DNA from: DASYUM01 sp036001225
GTDB taxonomy: Bacteria; Methylomirabilota; Methylomirabilia; Rokubacteriales; DASRDR01
Length of the DNA stretch: 64,000 nt
NCBI GenBank assembly: GCA_036001225.1
Contig: DASYUM010000339.1
Span: forward strand, 1-64,000
Direction of reading: 5' to 3'
Below are positions 33,970 through 41,454 of the stretch, piece after piece (the stretch's first letter is position 1; each line of letters starts with the position of its first letter). Below the pieces are notes generated by a model, which did not search any database, had not been told where the DNA came from, and saw only the letters and a list, made by a program, of their open reading frames with translations. The position numbers and the translations under genes were made by a program.

Positions 33970-34438
33970 CGCCCGGCCCGGCGTGGCCCGGCTGCCGAGA
34001 AGCGGCCAGGATCGCCTCCAGGATGCGCTTGTAGCCGGTGCACCGACAGATGTTGCCGCGCATGTAGCGCTTGACCTGGTCGGCCGTCGGCGTCGGGTTC
34101 TCCTCGAGCAACGCCACGGTGGCCATGATCATCCCCGGCGTGCAGAAGCCGCACTGGAGGGCGCCGTGCTCGACGAAGGCCGCCTGCACCGGGTGGAGAT
34201 CGTCCCCGCGGGCGAGGCCCTCGATGGTGCGGACGTGCGTGCCCCGGGCTTCGAAGGCGAGGACGGTGCAGGCGCTCACCGGCCGGTCGTCGAGGAGCAC
34301 GGTGCAGGCCCCGCAGACCTGGACCTCGCACGACTTCTTCACGCCGAGGAGGCCCAGGCGGTCGCGGAGGCATTCGATCAGGGTCTCCCACGGCGGGACG
34401 GTCAGCTGGTGCCGCTCGCCGTTGACCGTCACCGTCAT
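33959..34438 (-). CDS. 2Fe-2S subunit of a molybdenum hydroxylase (CoxS-like)
   Basis: A 159-residue electron-transfer subunit with two 2Fe-2S clusters. The plant-ferredoxin-like cluster uses KKSCEVQVCGACTVLLDD plus a later Cys (VSAC). The second uses GALQCGFCTPGM and NICRCTGYKRI, next to the cofactor. The ATG at 34438 follows a weak AAGAAG ribosome site and starts the conserved TVTVNGERH. An upstream ATG at 34453 is part of a repeat element and would add five residues. The gene overlaps the large subunit downstream by 11 bases and follows the FAD subunit. Confidence 0.92.
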   Translation of the reverse strand: MTVTVNGERHQLTVPPWETLIECLRDRLGLLGVKKSCEVQVCGACTVLLDDRPVSACTVLAFEARGTHVRTIEGLARGDDLHPVQAAFVEHGALQCGFCTPGMIMATVALLEENPTPTADQVKRYMRGNICRCTGYKRILEAILAASRQPGHAGPGDGR

Positions 34439-34449
34439 CGGCACTTCTT

Positions 34450-34500
34450 TCATCGGGTCCACCCCCGACCCCTCCCCACCCACCGGGGGGAGGGGTGAGT
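34450..34500 (-). repeat. Start-codon hairpin repeat, family C, copy 2
   Basis: The same G/C hairpin as at 11431-11490 (CCTCCCC paired with GGGGAGG) followed on the minus strand by GGTGGACCCGATGA. It fills part of the gap between the FAD and 2Fe-2S subunit genes and contributes the in-frame ATG at 34453. Confidence 0.75.
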
Positions 34501-34560
34501 CGCGACCGGCCCTCGGCCGGCACTCACGGACCAACCCTCCCCGCTGCCACCTCCGGCACC

Positions 34561-35442
34561 TCAGAGGACTGGACTGCCGTCCCGCAGCGAGGCGAGGGCC
34601 TGGGCGAAGGCCCGCTTGAGCAGGACCCCGACCAGGTGGGCCTTGAAGTCGGCCGAGCCGTGGAGGTCGGTGACCGCATCCGCCGCCTGCCCGGCCCGCC
34701 GTCCGGCCTCGGCGAGCGCCGCCACGCTCTCGTCGATCGCCCGGTCCCGCAGCATCGCCTCGGCCTCGGGCATCCGGCACGGTACGGGGCCGACGCACCC
34801 GACCGCGACCCGGGCGTCGGCGACCCGCCCGTCGTCGAGCGTGAGCGCGACCGCCACCCCGACCGAGGGGCGCTCGAGGTACCCGAACTTGAGATAGGCC
34901 GCCGCCGACCGGGGCGGAAGCGGGGGGACCGCGATCTCGGTCAGCACCTCGTCGCCCTCCAGGCACGTCTCGTACGGACCCCGGAAGAGCGCGGTGAGCG
35001 GGACCGTCCGCTCGCCGCCCGCGCGCTCGAGCCGTGCCGTCGCGGCGAAGACCTGGAGGAGCGGCCCCGGATCGGCGTGAGGCTCGGCGAAGCAGAGGTT
35101 GCCGCCGAGCGTCCCCACCGCGCGGACACGGACGTTGGCGACGTCGGCCTCCAGGCGGGCGAGAGCCGGGAAGTGCTCGCGGACCAGCGGCTCCCGCTCG
35201 AGGGCGCGGTGGGTGGCGGCGGCGCCGATCCGGAGGGTGCCGTCGGCGTCGCGGCGAAGGCCGGCCAGCCCGGGAACCGTCTTGAGGTTCACCAGGTAGT
35301 CGTAGTGGACCAGGCCCTCCTTCATCGCCAGCAGCAGCTCGGTCCCCCCCGCGTAGAGCCGGGCCGCGTCCCCGTGCTGGGCCAGGAGGCCAGAGGCCTC
35401 GGCGACGGAGGTCGGCTCGCAGAGCTCGAACGGCCTCAGCAC
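34561..35442 (-). CDS. FAD-binding subunit of a molybdenum hydroxylase (CoxM-like)
   Basis: A 293-residue flavoprotein subunit. The FAD pyrophosphate loops are LYAGGTELLLAM and VGTLGGNLCFA, and the C-terminal CO-dehydrogenase-flavoprotein domain is present. It accepts electrons from the 2Fe-2S subunit and passes them to an external acceptor. The ATG lies 4 bases after the CoxG-like gene. Gene order here is FAD, 2Fe-2S, large, large. It is the only FAD subunit in the window and probably serves all three large subunits. Confidence 0.92.
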   Translation of the reverse strand: MLRPFELCEPTSVAEASGLLAQHGDAARLYAGGTELLLAMKEGLVHYDYLVNLKTVPGLAGLRRDADGTLRIGAAATHRALEREPLVREHFPALARLEADVANVRVRAVGTLGGNLCFAEPHADPGPLLQVFAATARLERAGGERTVPLTALFRGPYETCLEGDEVLTEIAVPPLPPRSAAAYLKFGYLERPSVGVAVALTLDDGRVADARVAVGCVGPVPCRMPEAEAMLRDRAIDESVAALAEAGRRAGQAADAVTDLHGSADFKAHLVGVLLKRAFAQALASLRDGSPVL

Positions 35443-35446
35443 GCGC

Positions 35447-35899
35447 TCACCCCGGGGTCTCCAGCTGCGCGCGCAAGGCCGCCGCGAACCGGTCCACGAT
35501 CTCGGCGCCCTTGCGCACGATGACGCCGTGGCCGAGCGTGCCCAGCTTCCCCAGGACCGTGATCTCGGCCGTCAGCCGGAGCGCCGTCCCGCCGTCGGTG
35601 GGCGCCAGCACGACGTCGAGGTCCACCTTCACCAGCCCGTCGACGGCCGCGTCGCGCCCGCCGGCGCGGGCGCGGAGCCGCGCCGGCGGCTCGACCTCGA
35701 CGACCTCGATGTCCAGGGGGAACTGGACCTTGAACGGCCCGACCTTCTCGGCGACCACGGCGGCGTAGCGCTTGCCCGCCTCGACCGTCCGCACCTCCCG
35801 GGCCCCCGGGACGCAGGCGGCCAGCCGCGGGATGTCCCAGAGAAAGCCCCAGACGGTCTCCCGCGACGCCCCGATCCGGATCTCGCGCTCGACTCTCAC
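35447..35899 (-). CDS. CoxG/SRPBCC-family protein
   Basis: A 150-residue START-fold protein of the carbon-monoxide-dehydrogenase G type. EREIRIGASRETVWGFLWDI, the following CVPGA and the C-terminal IVDRFAAALRAQL are typical of CoxG, which helps mature or recruit molybdenum hydroxylases. The GTG start overlaps the stop of the EutA-like gene by 4 bases, and the FAD subunit gene follows. It lacks the long C-terminal membrane anchor seen in some CoxG proteins. Confidence 0.85.
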   Translation of the reverse strand: MRVEREIRIGASRETVWGFLWDIPRLAACVPGAREVRTVEAGKRYAAVVAEKVGPFKVQFPLDIEVVEVEPPARLRARAGGRDAAVDGLVKVDLDVVLAPTDGGTALRLTAEITVLGKLGTLGHGVIVRKGAEIVDRFAAALRAQLETPG

Positions 35900-37443
35900 G
35901 GGGCTCGCGACACCTCGGAGGCCTCCAGCACCGGAACCGGCCGGAAGACGAGCGACTTGATCACCACCGGGACGATGCCCGAGACGGGCAGCGGATCCCC
36001 GACGTCGATGTAGTCGAAGGCGGCGAGGTCCAGCTCGTCCACCGCCACTAGGCTCGGCCCCGCCCCCAGCTCCTCGACCAGGAGCCGCCCCACCAGCCGC
36101 GCGATGTCGCGGTCGAAGGCCAGCACCACCGGAGCGTCGCGGCGCCCGATGGCGGCCAGGATCCCTTCCCCGAGCGCCCGCAGTTCCTCGTAGCTCGAGC
36201 CGAACTCCCACCGGATGGCGAGCGCGAGGGGTCCGGCCAGGAGCTCGGGATCGTGGCCCGCCATCGCCGTCTGGACCGCGCGCGCGACGCCGGTCGCCGT
36301 CAGCGGATCGGCCAGGCGCACGGGGAAGACCGGCAGATTCCGCAGGACGAGGCCCGGCCGCGGGTGGAAGATCGTGCTGCCGCTCACCTGCACCGTGTAC
36401 TGGGCCGCCCCGATGACGGTCGCCCGGATGCCCTCGTCCGCCTCGACGAGGCGCGGGCCCAGCGGGTGCCCGGTGAGCCGCCGCCGCACGGCCTCGCCCA
36501 GCATCCGGCCGAGGTCGCCGAAGCCTCCGGGCTCCCGGCCGTAGACGTACTCGGCGACGCCGCCGGAGAACATGAGGGCCGTGACGGGCTCGGCCCGGGC
36601 CAGGGGCGCGGTGTGCATGAGACGGCGGCTCAGCGGCGAGAGCGGACGGCGGTCGATCACCTCGAAGAGGCACTCGACCATTCGCGCCACGAGGTCGCCG
36701 AGGAGCGCGGCCCGGGCCGGCTCGTCGATGGGGTCGCCGAGGGCGAGCCGGCCGCCCGCCGTCTCGGCCAGCTCGGCGCCGGCCTCCTCCAGCCGGCTGA
36801 CGCGCCCATCCTCCCAGGCGACGAGCCGCCCGCCGACGTTGATGACGGCCGTGTCCACGACTTCGCCGTCCCGGCAGAGCGCCAGCTTGCTCGTCCCGCC
36901 GCCGACGTCCACGTTGAGCACGGCTCCGCCCTGCCGCGAGCGGGCCACGGCGCCGGAGCCGTGCGCGGCCATGATCGCCTCCAGGCGGGGGCCGGCGGTG
37001 GCGCAGACGAACCGCCCGCCGTCGCGCGCGAAGAGCCCGAGGATCGCCTCCGCGTTCGTCTTCTTGGCCGCCTCCCCGGTGACGATGACCGCCCCGGTGT
37101 CGATCGCCTCTCGGGAGAGGCCGGCTCGCCGATAGGCGTCGTCGACGAATCCGGCCAGCCGCTCGGCGTCGATGGTGACCGGGTCCCGATACGGCGTCAG
37201 CAGGATCGGCGACTGGTGGACGACGTCGCGTTCGACCACGCGGTACCGACTGGACAGGCTCAGCCCGAGGCGGCGGAGGACCAGGCGGGAGAAGGTCAGG
37301 TGCGAGGTCGAGGAGCCGATGTCGATGCCGACGCTGCGCAGCTCGATCCGCTCGGCCGCCCAGACCGGGTCGGCCTCGTCGGGCAGGCCGACCGGATCGC
37401 CCTCGTGGGCGTCGTGCTCGTGGGAGTGGGGAAAGTCGTGCAT
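35896..37443 (-). CDS. EutA-like ATPase-fold protein (ethanolamine ammonia-lyase reactivase family)
   Basis: A 515-residue EutA-family protein with an actin/Hsp70-type ATPase fold. Phosphate 1 is VGIDIGSSTSHLTFSRL, phosphate 2 is LNVDVGGGTSKLALC, and IVTGEAAKKTNA and ATVIGAAQYTVQVSGSTIF follow. The end FDYIDVGDPLPVSGIVPVVI is a EutA hallmark. EutA normally exchanges damaged cobalamin on EutBC, yet no EutB or EutC lies here. The N-terminus is His/Asp-rich (HDFPHSHEHDAHEGD), which could bind metal. It sits between a bicupin gene (TGATG junction) and CoxG, so it may reactivate or mature another enzyme. Confidence 0.85.
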   Translation of the reverse strand: MHDFPHSHEHDAHEGDPVGLPDEADPVWAAERIELRSVGIDIGSSTSHLTFSRLVLRRLGLSLSSRYRVVERDVVHQSPILLTPYRDPVTIDAERLAGFVDDAYRRAGLSREAIDTGAVIVTGEAAKKTNAEAILGLFARDGGRFVCATAGPRLEAIMAAHGSGAVARSRQGGAVLNVDVGGGTSKLALCRDGEVVDTAVINVGGRLVAWEDGRVSRLEEAGAELAETAGGRLALGDPIDEPARAALLGDLVARMVECLFEVIDRRPLSPLSRRLMHTAPLARAEPVTALMFSGGVAEYVYGREPGGFGDLGRMLGEAVRRRLTGHPLGPRLVEADEGIRATVIGAAQYTVQVSGSTIFHPRPGLVLRNLPVFPVRLADPLTATGVARAVQTAMAGHDPELLAGPLALAIRWEFGSSYEELRALGEGILAAIGRRDAPVVLAFDRDIARLVGRLLVEELGAGPSLVAVDELDLAAFDYIDVGDPLPVSGIVPVVIKSLVFRPVPVLEASEVSRAP

Positions 37444-38507
37444 CAGTGGCGCACGACCGCGGGCATGCGGCTCGAGACCCCCTCCTGGGCCAGCTCGGTC
37501 TCGAACAGCGCGCGCACCGCCGGAACCTCGTCCTCGTACTCGATCTGGTTCCCGCCGGTGGCCCGGTCCTCCGAGAGCCGATCGTGCTTGTCGTCGAGCT
37601 TGTGCTTCACGCTCCCCCAGCGGATCGCCAGGTAGCGCGCCGGGGTGGGGCCGGCGTTGAAGTGCTGGTGCCACCAGTAGTCGGGCGGAACGAACACGCT
37701 CCCCTCGTGCCAGTCGACCTTGGTCCATGGCTGGCCGTCCGGCCAGAGCAGCGAGTACCCCCGGCCGCCCAGGATGATCACGTTGGCACCGGGCCCGTGC
37801 CGGTGCGCCTTCTTGTACGTTCCCACCGGAAACTCCGAGATGTGGGCGATCAGGGTGTTGTTGGCCAGCTCGAACATGATGTTGCTGCCGCCCGCGCCGC
37901 GCTCCTTCCACTCGAGGAGCTGGAACGCCTTCACGTCGGGAATGAAGTTGGCTTCCCAGATCCGGCTGGCCAGGAACGTCCCTTTCCCGCTGAAGGCGTC
38001 GGCCTCCGCGGTGAACCGGTCGCGGAAGACGGAGGGGTTGTCGAAGACGAAGTCGTGGTTGTGGAAGAGATTCATGACCAGGGGCGCGCTGGTGACGGCG
38101 TAATAGCGGGCCGGCTGGGTTCCCGACGCGTTGAAGTGCTGGTGGAAGGCGTTGAGGGGGATCGCGAAGAGGCTGCCCGCCTGCCACTCGAAGGTGATCT
38201 TGAGGCTGCCCTCGATCCAGACCGCCGTCGAGCCGCGGCCGGCGAGGACGTAGATCACCTCCTCGTAGAGGTGGCGCTGGGGCGCCAGCTTCCCCCCCGG
38301 CGCGATCTCGCACACGTAGGCGCCGTTGGTCCCCCCCGTCCCTTCCATGTCGATGAAGACGCCCCGGCCGCCCTTGCGGGCCCAGGGGGCCAGATCCACC
38401 ATCCGCAGGTCCTCGACGTAGAAGCCGCGGATGACGGGGAGCCCCTCGGACTGCTGCCATTGCTCGTAGGTGCTGCGCATGGTGACGGGGCTGTTGGAGA
38501 TCGGCAT
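37443..38507 (-). CDS. Two-domain cupin protein (bicupin)
   Basis: A 354-residue protein with two cupin barrels. Domain 1 carries RHLYEEVIYVLAGRG and FHQHFN; domain 2 carries HRHGPGANVIILGGRG and WWHQHFNAG. Each has His-rich metal-binding positions. The layout is like gentisate-dioxygenase-type or oxalate-decarboxylase-type bicupins, but the usual dioxygenase sequence is not clear. The ATG at 38507 follows a good ribosome site (AGGGGGA). It is the first gene of the 22-kb minus-strand array and is divergent from the gene at 38586, so it may be the entry enzyme of the pathway. Confidence 0.8.
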   Translation of the reverse strand: MPISNSPVTMRSTYEQWQQSEGLPVIRGFYVEDLRMVDLAPWARKGGRGVFIDMEGTGGTNGAYVCEIAPGGKLAPQRHLYEEVIYVLAGRGSTAVWIEGSLKITFEWQAGSLFAIPLNAFHQHFNASGTQPARYYAVTSAPLVMNLFHNHDFVFDNPSVFRDRFTAEADAFSGKGTFLASRIWEANFIPDVKAFQLLEWKERGAGGSNIMFELANNTLIAHISEFPVGTYKKAHRHGPGANVIILGGRGYSLLWPDGQPWTKVDWHEGSVFVPPDYWWHQHFNAGPTPARYLAIRWGSVKHKLDDKHDRLSEDRATGGNQIEYEDEVPAVRALFETELAQEGVSSRMPAVVRH

Positions 38508-38585
38508 GACGTTCCCCCTGGTTGCCTGCCGTGGCCAGCGTCCCATGATAGACTGGCCGCCCCGAGAGCGACAAGGGAGCCGACC
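38508..38585. promoter_or_regulatory. Divergent control region between the bicupin array and the 38.6-kb operon
   Basis: These 78 bases separate two divergently read genes and must hold both promoters or a long-range one. A TATCAT hexamer on the minus strand (38550-38545) lies 38 bases before the bicupin start. No convincing -35 or operator palindrome is seen. Confidence 0.35.
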
Positions 38586-39560
38586 ATGGCCCGACTCGAG
38601 CTGACCCTCGCCTGCGGCGACTACGATCGGACGCTCGCGCTCAAGACCGGCGCCGTCCGGGCCGAGGGCGTCGCGCTGAACGTCTTGACCCTGGGCCCGG
38701 AAGAGACCTTCTACCGCATGGCGCGCTTCCGGGAGTTCGACGTGTCCGAGTTCTCGCTGTCCACCTACACGATCCTGCGCGGCCGCGGAGAGCCGCTGGT
38801 CGCCATCCCGGTCTTCCCGTCCTTCATGTTCCGCCACTCGGCGATCTTCGTGCGGGACGACGCCGGCATCCGGGAGCCGCGGGACCTGGTGGGCAAGCGG
38901 GTCGGCGTGCCGAAATACCACATGACCGCCGCGGTGTGGGTGCGCGGCATCCTCGAGGACGAGTACGGGGTGGCGCCCAAGGATCTCCTCTGGTTCGAGG
39001 GCGGCGAGGGCGCGAAGGTGAAGGAGGTGGACGTGACGCTGCCCCCGGAGGTCCGGCGGGAGTCGGCCCCCGGTGACCGGCCGCTCGGCGACCTGGTGGC
39101 GGCGGGCGAGCTGGACGCATTCATCGGCGCCCGGCGCCCCGCCGCCTTCGGCACCGGCGCCGGCCGCGTGCGCCGGCTCTTCCCCGACTTCCGACGCGTC
39201 GAGCGCGCCTACTACGAGAAGACCGGCATCTTCCCGATCATGCACACCGTCGTGGTGCGGGAGGAGCTGGCCCGCCAGCACCCGTGGCTCCCCCGCAGCC
39301 TCTACGACGCGTTCGGCGAGGCCAAGCGCCTGGCCTACCAGCGCCTGGACTTCACCGCCGCGCTGCCGTCGGCCCTGCCCTGGCTGATGGCCGAGGTCGA
39401 GGAGACGCGGGCCCTCATGGGCGACGACCCGTTCCCCTACGGGGTCGCCCGCAACCGGAAGACGCTGGAGACGCTCGCCGGCTACATCGACCGCCAGGGC
39501 CTCGCCCCCCGCCGGCTGTCGGTGGACGAGATGTTCTGGCCGTCCACGCTCGCGACGTAG
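38586..39560 (+). CDS. 4,5-dihydroxyphthalate decarboxylase-like / periplasmic-binding-fold protein
   Basis: A 324-residue protein with a type II periplasmic-binding fold but no signal peptide. [17 protein letters not shown], then [14 protein letters not shown] and [22 protein letters not shown] match the family of 4,5-dihydroxyphthalate decarboxylase (Pht5-like). Members of unknown function are common near aromatic and heterocycle gene sets. ATG 38586 follows AAGGGAG. A decarboxylase role is tentative. It is separated by 6 bases from the hydrolase gene downstream. Confidence 0.75.
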   Translation: MARLELTLACGDYDRTLALKTGAVRAEGVALNVLTLGPEETFYRMARFREFDVSEFSLSTYTILRGRGEPLVAIPVFPSFMFRHSAIFVRDDAGIREPRDLVGKRVGVPKYHMTAAVWVRGILEDEYGVAPKDLLWFEGGEGAKVKEVDVTLPPEVRRESAPGDRPLGDLVAAGELDAFIGARRPAAFGTGAGRVRRLFPDFRRVERAYYEKTGIFPIMHTVVVREELARQHPWLPRSLYDAFGEAKRLAYQRLDFTAALPSALPWLMAEVEETRALMGDDPFPYGVARNRKTLETLAGYIDRQGLAPRRLSVDEMFWPSTLAT

Positions 39561-39566
39561 CGAATC

Positions 39567-40424
39567 GTGGACCAGCGGATCATCCAGCTCTACGACGACT
39601 TCACCCACGGCCATCTCGACCGCCGGCTGTTCCTCGAGCGGCTGGCGAAGCTGGTCGGGTCGACGGCGGCGGCGCTCGTGCTGCTGCCGCAGCTCGAATC
39701 CGACTACGCCGGCGCCCAGACCGTTCCCGAGACGGACGCCCGGATCGGGACGGAGGAGGTGACCTACCCCGGGTCCACGGGAACGGTGACGGGCTACCTC
39801 GCCCGCCCGGCCGGGGCGGCGAAGGCGCCCGGGGTCATCGTCATCCACGAGAACCGCGGGGTCCAGCCGCACATCCGGGACGTGGCCCGGCGCGCGGCTC
39901 TGGCCGGCTACGTCACGCTCGCGCCCGATCTGATGTCGGCCGTCGGCGGCACGCCGGCGAGCGAGGACGAGGCGCGGACCAGGTTCGCGCGGGTCGAGCT
40001 GCCGGTGGCGCTCGCCGACGCACTCAAGTCGATCGAGTACCTCCGCGCGCGCCCCGATGCGACCGGAAAGGTCGGCGTCGTCGGCTTCTGCTGGGGCGGC
40101 AGCCTGGTCGGCGAGATCGCGGCCGCCGGCGCCGACGTCCAGGCGGGCGTGGTCTTCTACGGAATCGCGCCGCCGCTCGACAAGGTGTCAGCCATCAAGG
40201 CGCCGCTCCTCCTCCATTACGCCGGACTCGACGACCGAGTGAACGCCACCGTGCCGCCCTTCGAGGACGCCCTGAAGAAGGCGGGGAAGACGTACACCCT
40301 TCACGTGTACGAGGGCACCAAGCACGCCTTCCACAACGACACGGCCGGCGCCCGCTACGATCCGGCGGCGGCCACCCTCGCCTGGTCGCGGACCCTCGAG
40401 TTCTTCGCCCGGACGCTGCGGTAG
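39567..40424 (+). CDS. Dienelactone hydrolase family protein, possibly Tat-exported
   Basis: A 285-residue alpha/beta hydrolase of the dienelactone hydrolase family. The triad is Cys175 (GFCWGG), Asp223 region (LDDRVNA) and His253 (TKHAFH); Glu95 (IHENRG) matches the Glu that tunes the Cys nucleophile. An N-terminal extension of about 50 residues has a twin Arg before a hydrophobic run ([20 protein letters not shown]), as in exported family members. The start is GTG at 39567. It could open a lactone made by ring cleavage. The following 145 bases (40425-40569) hold nothing I recognise. Confidence 0.85.
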   Translation: MDQRIIQLYDDFTHGHLDRRLFLERLAKLVGSTAAALVLLPQLESDYAGAQTVPETDARIGTEEVTYPGSTGTVTGYLARPAGAAKAPGVIVIHENRGVQPHIRDVARRAALAGYVTLAPDLMSAVGGTPASEDEARTRFARVELPVALADALKSIEYLRARPDATGKVGVVGFCWGGSLVGEIAAAGADVQAGVVFYGIAPPLDKVSAIKAPLLLHYAGLDDRVNATVPPFEDALKKAGKTYTLHVYEGTKHAFHNDTAGARYDPAAATLAWSRTLEFFARTLR

Positions 40425-40569
40425 CGCCGGGCCCGTACCGGGACACCGTCCAGGAACCGGTCTTCGCCGCGAGCCAGGGTGACCGCCGCTCACCGAGAAG
40501 GCGTTCGCCGGAGTCAAGAGGTGTGTCAATGAGCTTCAAGCAGCGGCCAGCTTCGGCTCGGTTTCAGGG

Positions 40570-40904
40570 CTACCGCGGCCAATACATGATCACGCCAACG
40601 CCTGCGAGGCAGATCGCACCTCCCAGGACGTCGTACCGATCGGGGGCTACGTCATCGATTCCCCAGCCCCAGAAGATCGACAGTACGACGAACCACCCCC
40701 GTAGGCGGCGTAGACCCGCCCGAAGCGCGCGGGCTGGTACGTCGGGACGATGCCGTACAGGATCAGCGTCGCCGCCCCGACAAGACCGATCCTCCAGTGA
40801 GCCCCGTTCCGCCACCACTGCCAAACGAGGTAGCCACCACCGATCTCGCAGAGGCCCGCGAGCACGAAGAGCGCGACCGACCGGCTGATCTGAGCCACGC
40901 GCAC
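40570..40904 (-). pseudogene. YnfA/UPF0060-family membrane protein, single-base frameshift
   Basis: A small multi-helix inner-membrane protein related to the SMR-like YnfA family. The first frame (GTG 40904) reads [20 protein letters not shown] through [11 protein letters not shown]; the family-like continuation [20 protein letters not shown] to [10 protein letters not shown] is in the next frame, ending at 40570. One additional C in the run of five at 40696-40700 would restore a 111-residue protein, the usual length. A homopolymer-length sequencing error is a strong alternative to real inactivation. Confidence 0.82.
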
Positions 40905-40916
40905 CTCCGGCTGGGC

Positions 40917-41405
40917 TCAGCGCAGCGCCCGCTTCAGGGTCTCCGCGAGGACACGGTCGACCCGGTCGATTTCAGCAAGGAACTGCCGCTCCTCGTCGCC
41001 CGACAGGGTCGGCTTCCAGCCGCGGCGATAAAATGCCTTCAGCCGATCGATACGAAGCTCCAGAACGGTGAGGCGACTGTTGAGGGAGAGCGCGCCTTCC
41101 TGGCGCTCTCCCTCCACGAACGCGTCCCACAGTTCCATCGCCATGAGCGTTGCGGTCTTGTCCTTTCCCGCACGACACGCAGCACGGGCCTCGGCGACCC
41201 GACCGCTCGTCTGCGCCAGGGCCTCCTCGATCTTGGCGCGCGCGGCCCCGGTCTTCTTTCCAAACGCTTCCTTGCGTTCTCCGACCTCACGGTCGACGAG
41301 CTTGAGCCACCGGTCGCACTCCTGCTCGGCCGCCCAGGCCCGGGTCTGGAGAAGCACTGCCAGGATCAGGAGAAGTCCCGTGACTGCCGTGGCCCGGCTG
41401 GTCAT
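40917..41405 (-). CDS. Exported helical protein of unknown function
   Basis: A 162-residue protein. A Sec signal peptide (MTSRATAVTGLLLILAVLL to AWAA) is followed by a charged, mostly helical chain with three Cys (EQECDRWLK and a later AACRAG). No family is recognised. It lies 49 bases downstream of the 557-residue repeat protein and 12 bases upstream of the YnfA-like gene, so the three probably form one transcript. Local base composition looks somewhat less G+C-rich than the flanks. Confidence 0.65.
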   Translation of the reverse strand: MTSRATAVTGLLLILAVLLQTRAWAAEQECDRWLKLVDREVGERKEAFGKKTGAARAKIEEALAQTSGRVAEARAACRAGKDKTATLMAMELWDAFVEGERQEGALSLNSRLTVLELRIDRLKAFYRRGWKPTLSGDEERQFLAEIDRVDRVLAETLKRALR

Positions 41406-41454
41406 GATCGGCCTCCCGTTCGCCTGTGAGGTCGCCTGCGCGCAACCAGTCGAG

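Noticed and set aside
29408..35442. Form I carbon monoxide dehydrogenase (coxMSL)
   Set aside because: The CoxL active-site loop AYxCSFR is absent; both large subunits have A(Y/F)RGYG of the xanthine-dehydrogenase type, and gene order with two large subunits differs.
35896..38507. Ethanolamine utilisation operon
   Set aside because: Only the EutA-like gene is present; no EutB, EutC or microcompartment shell genes were found.
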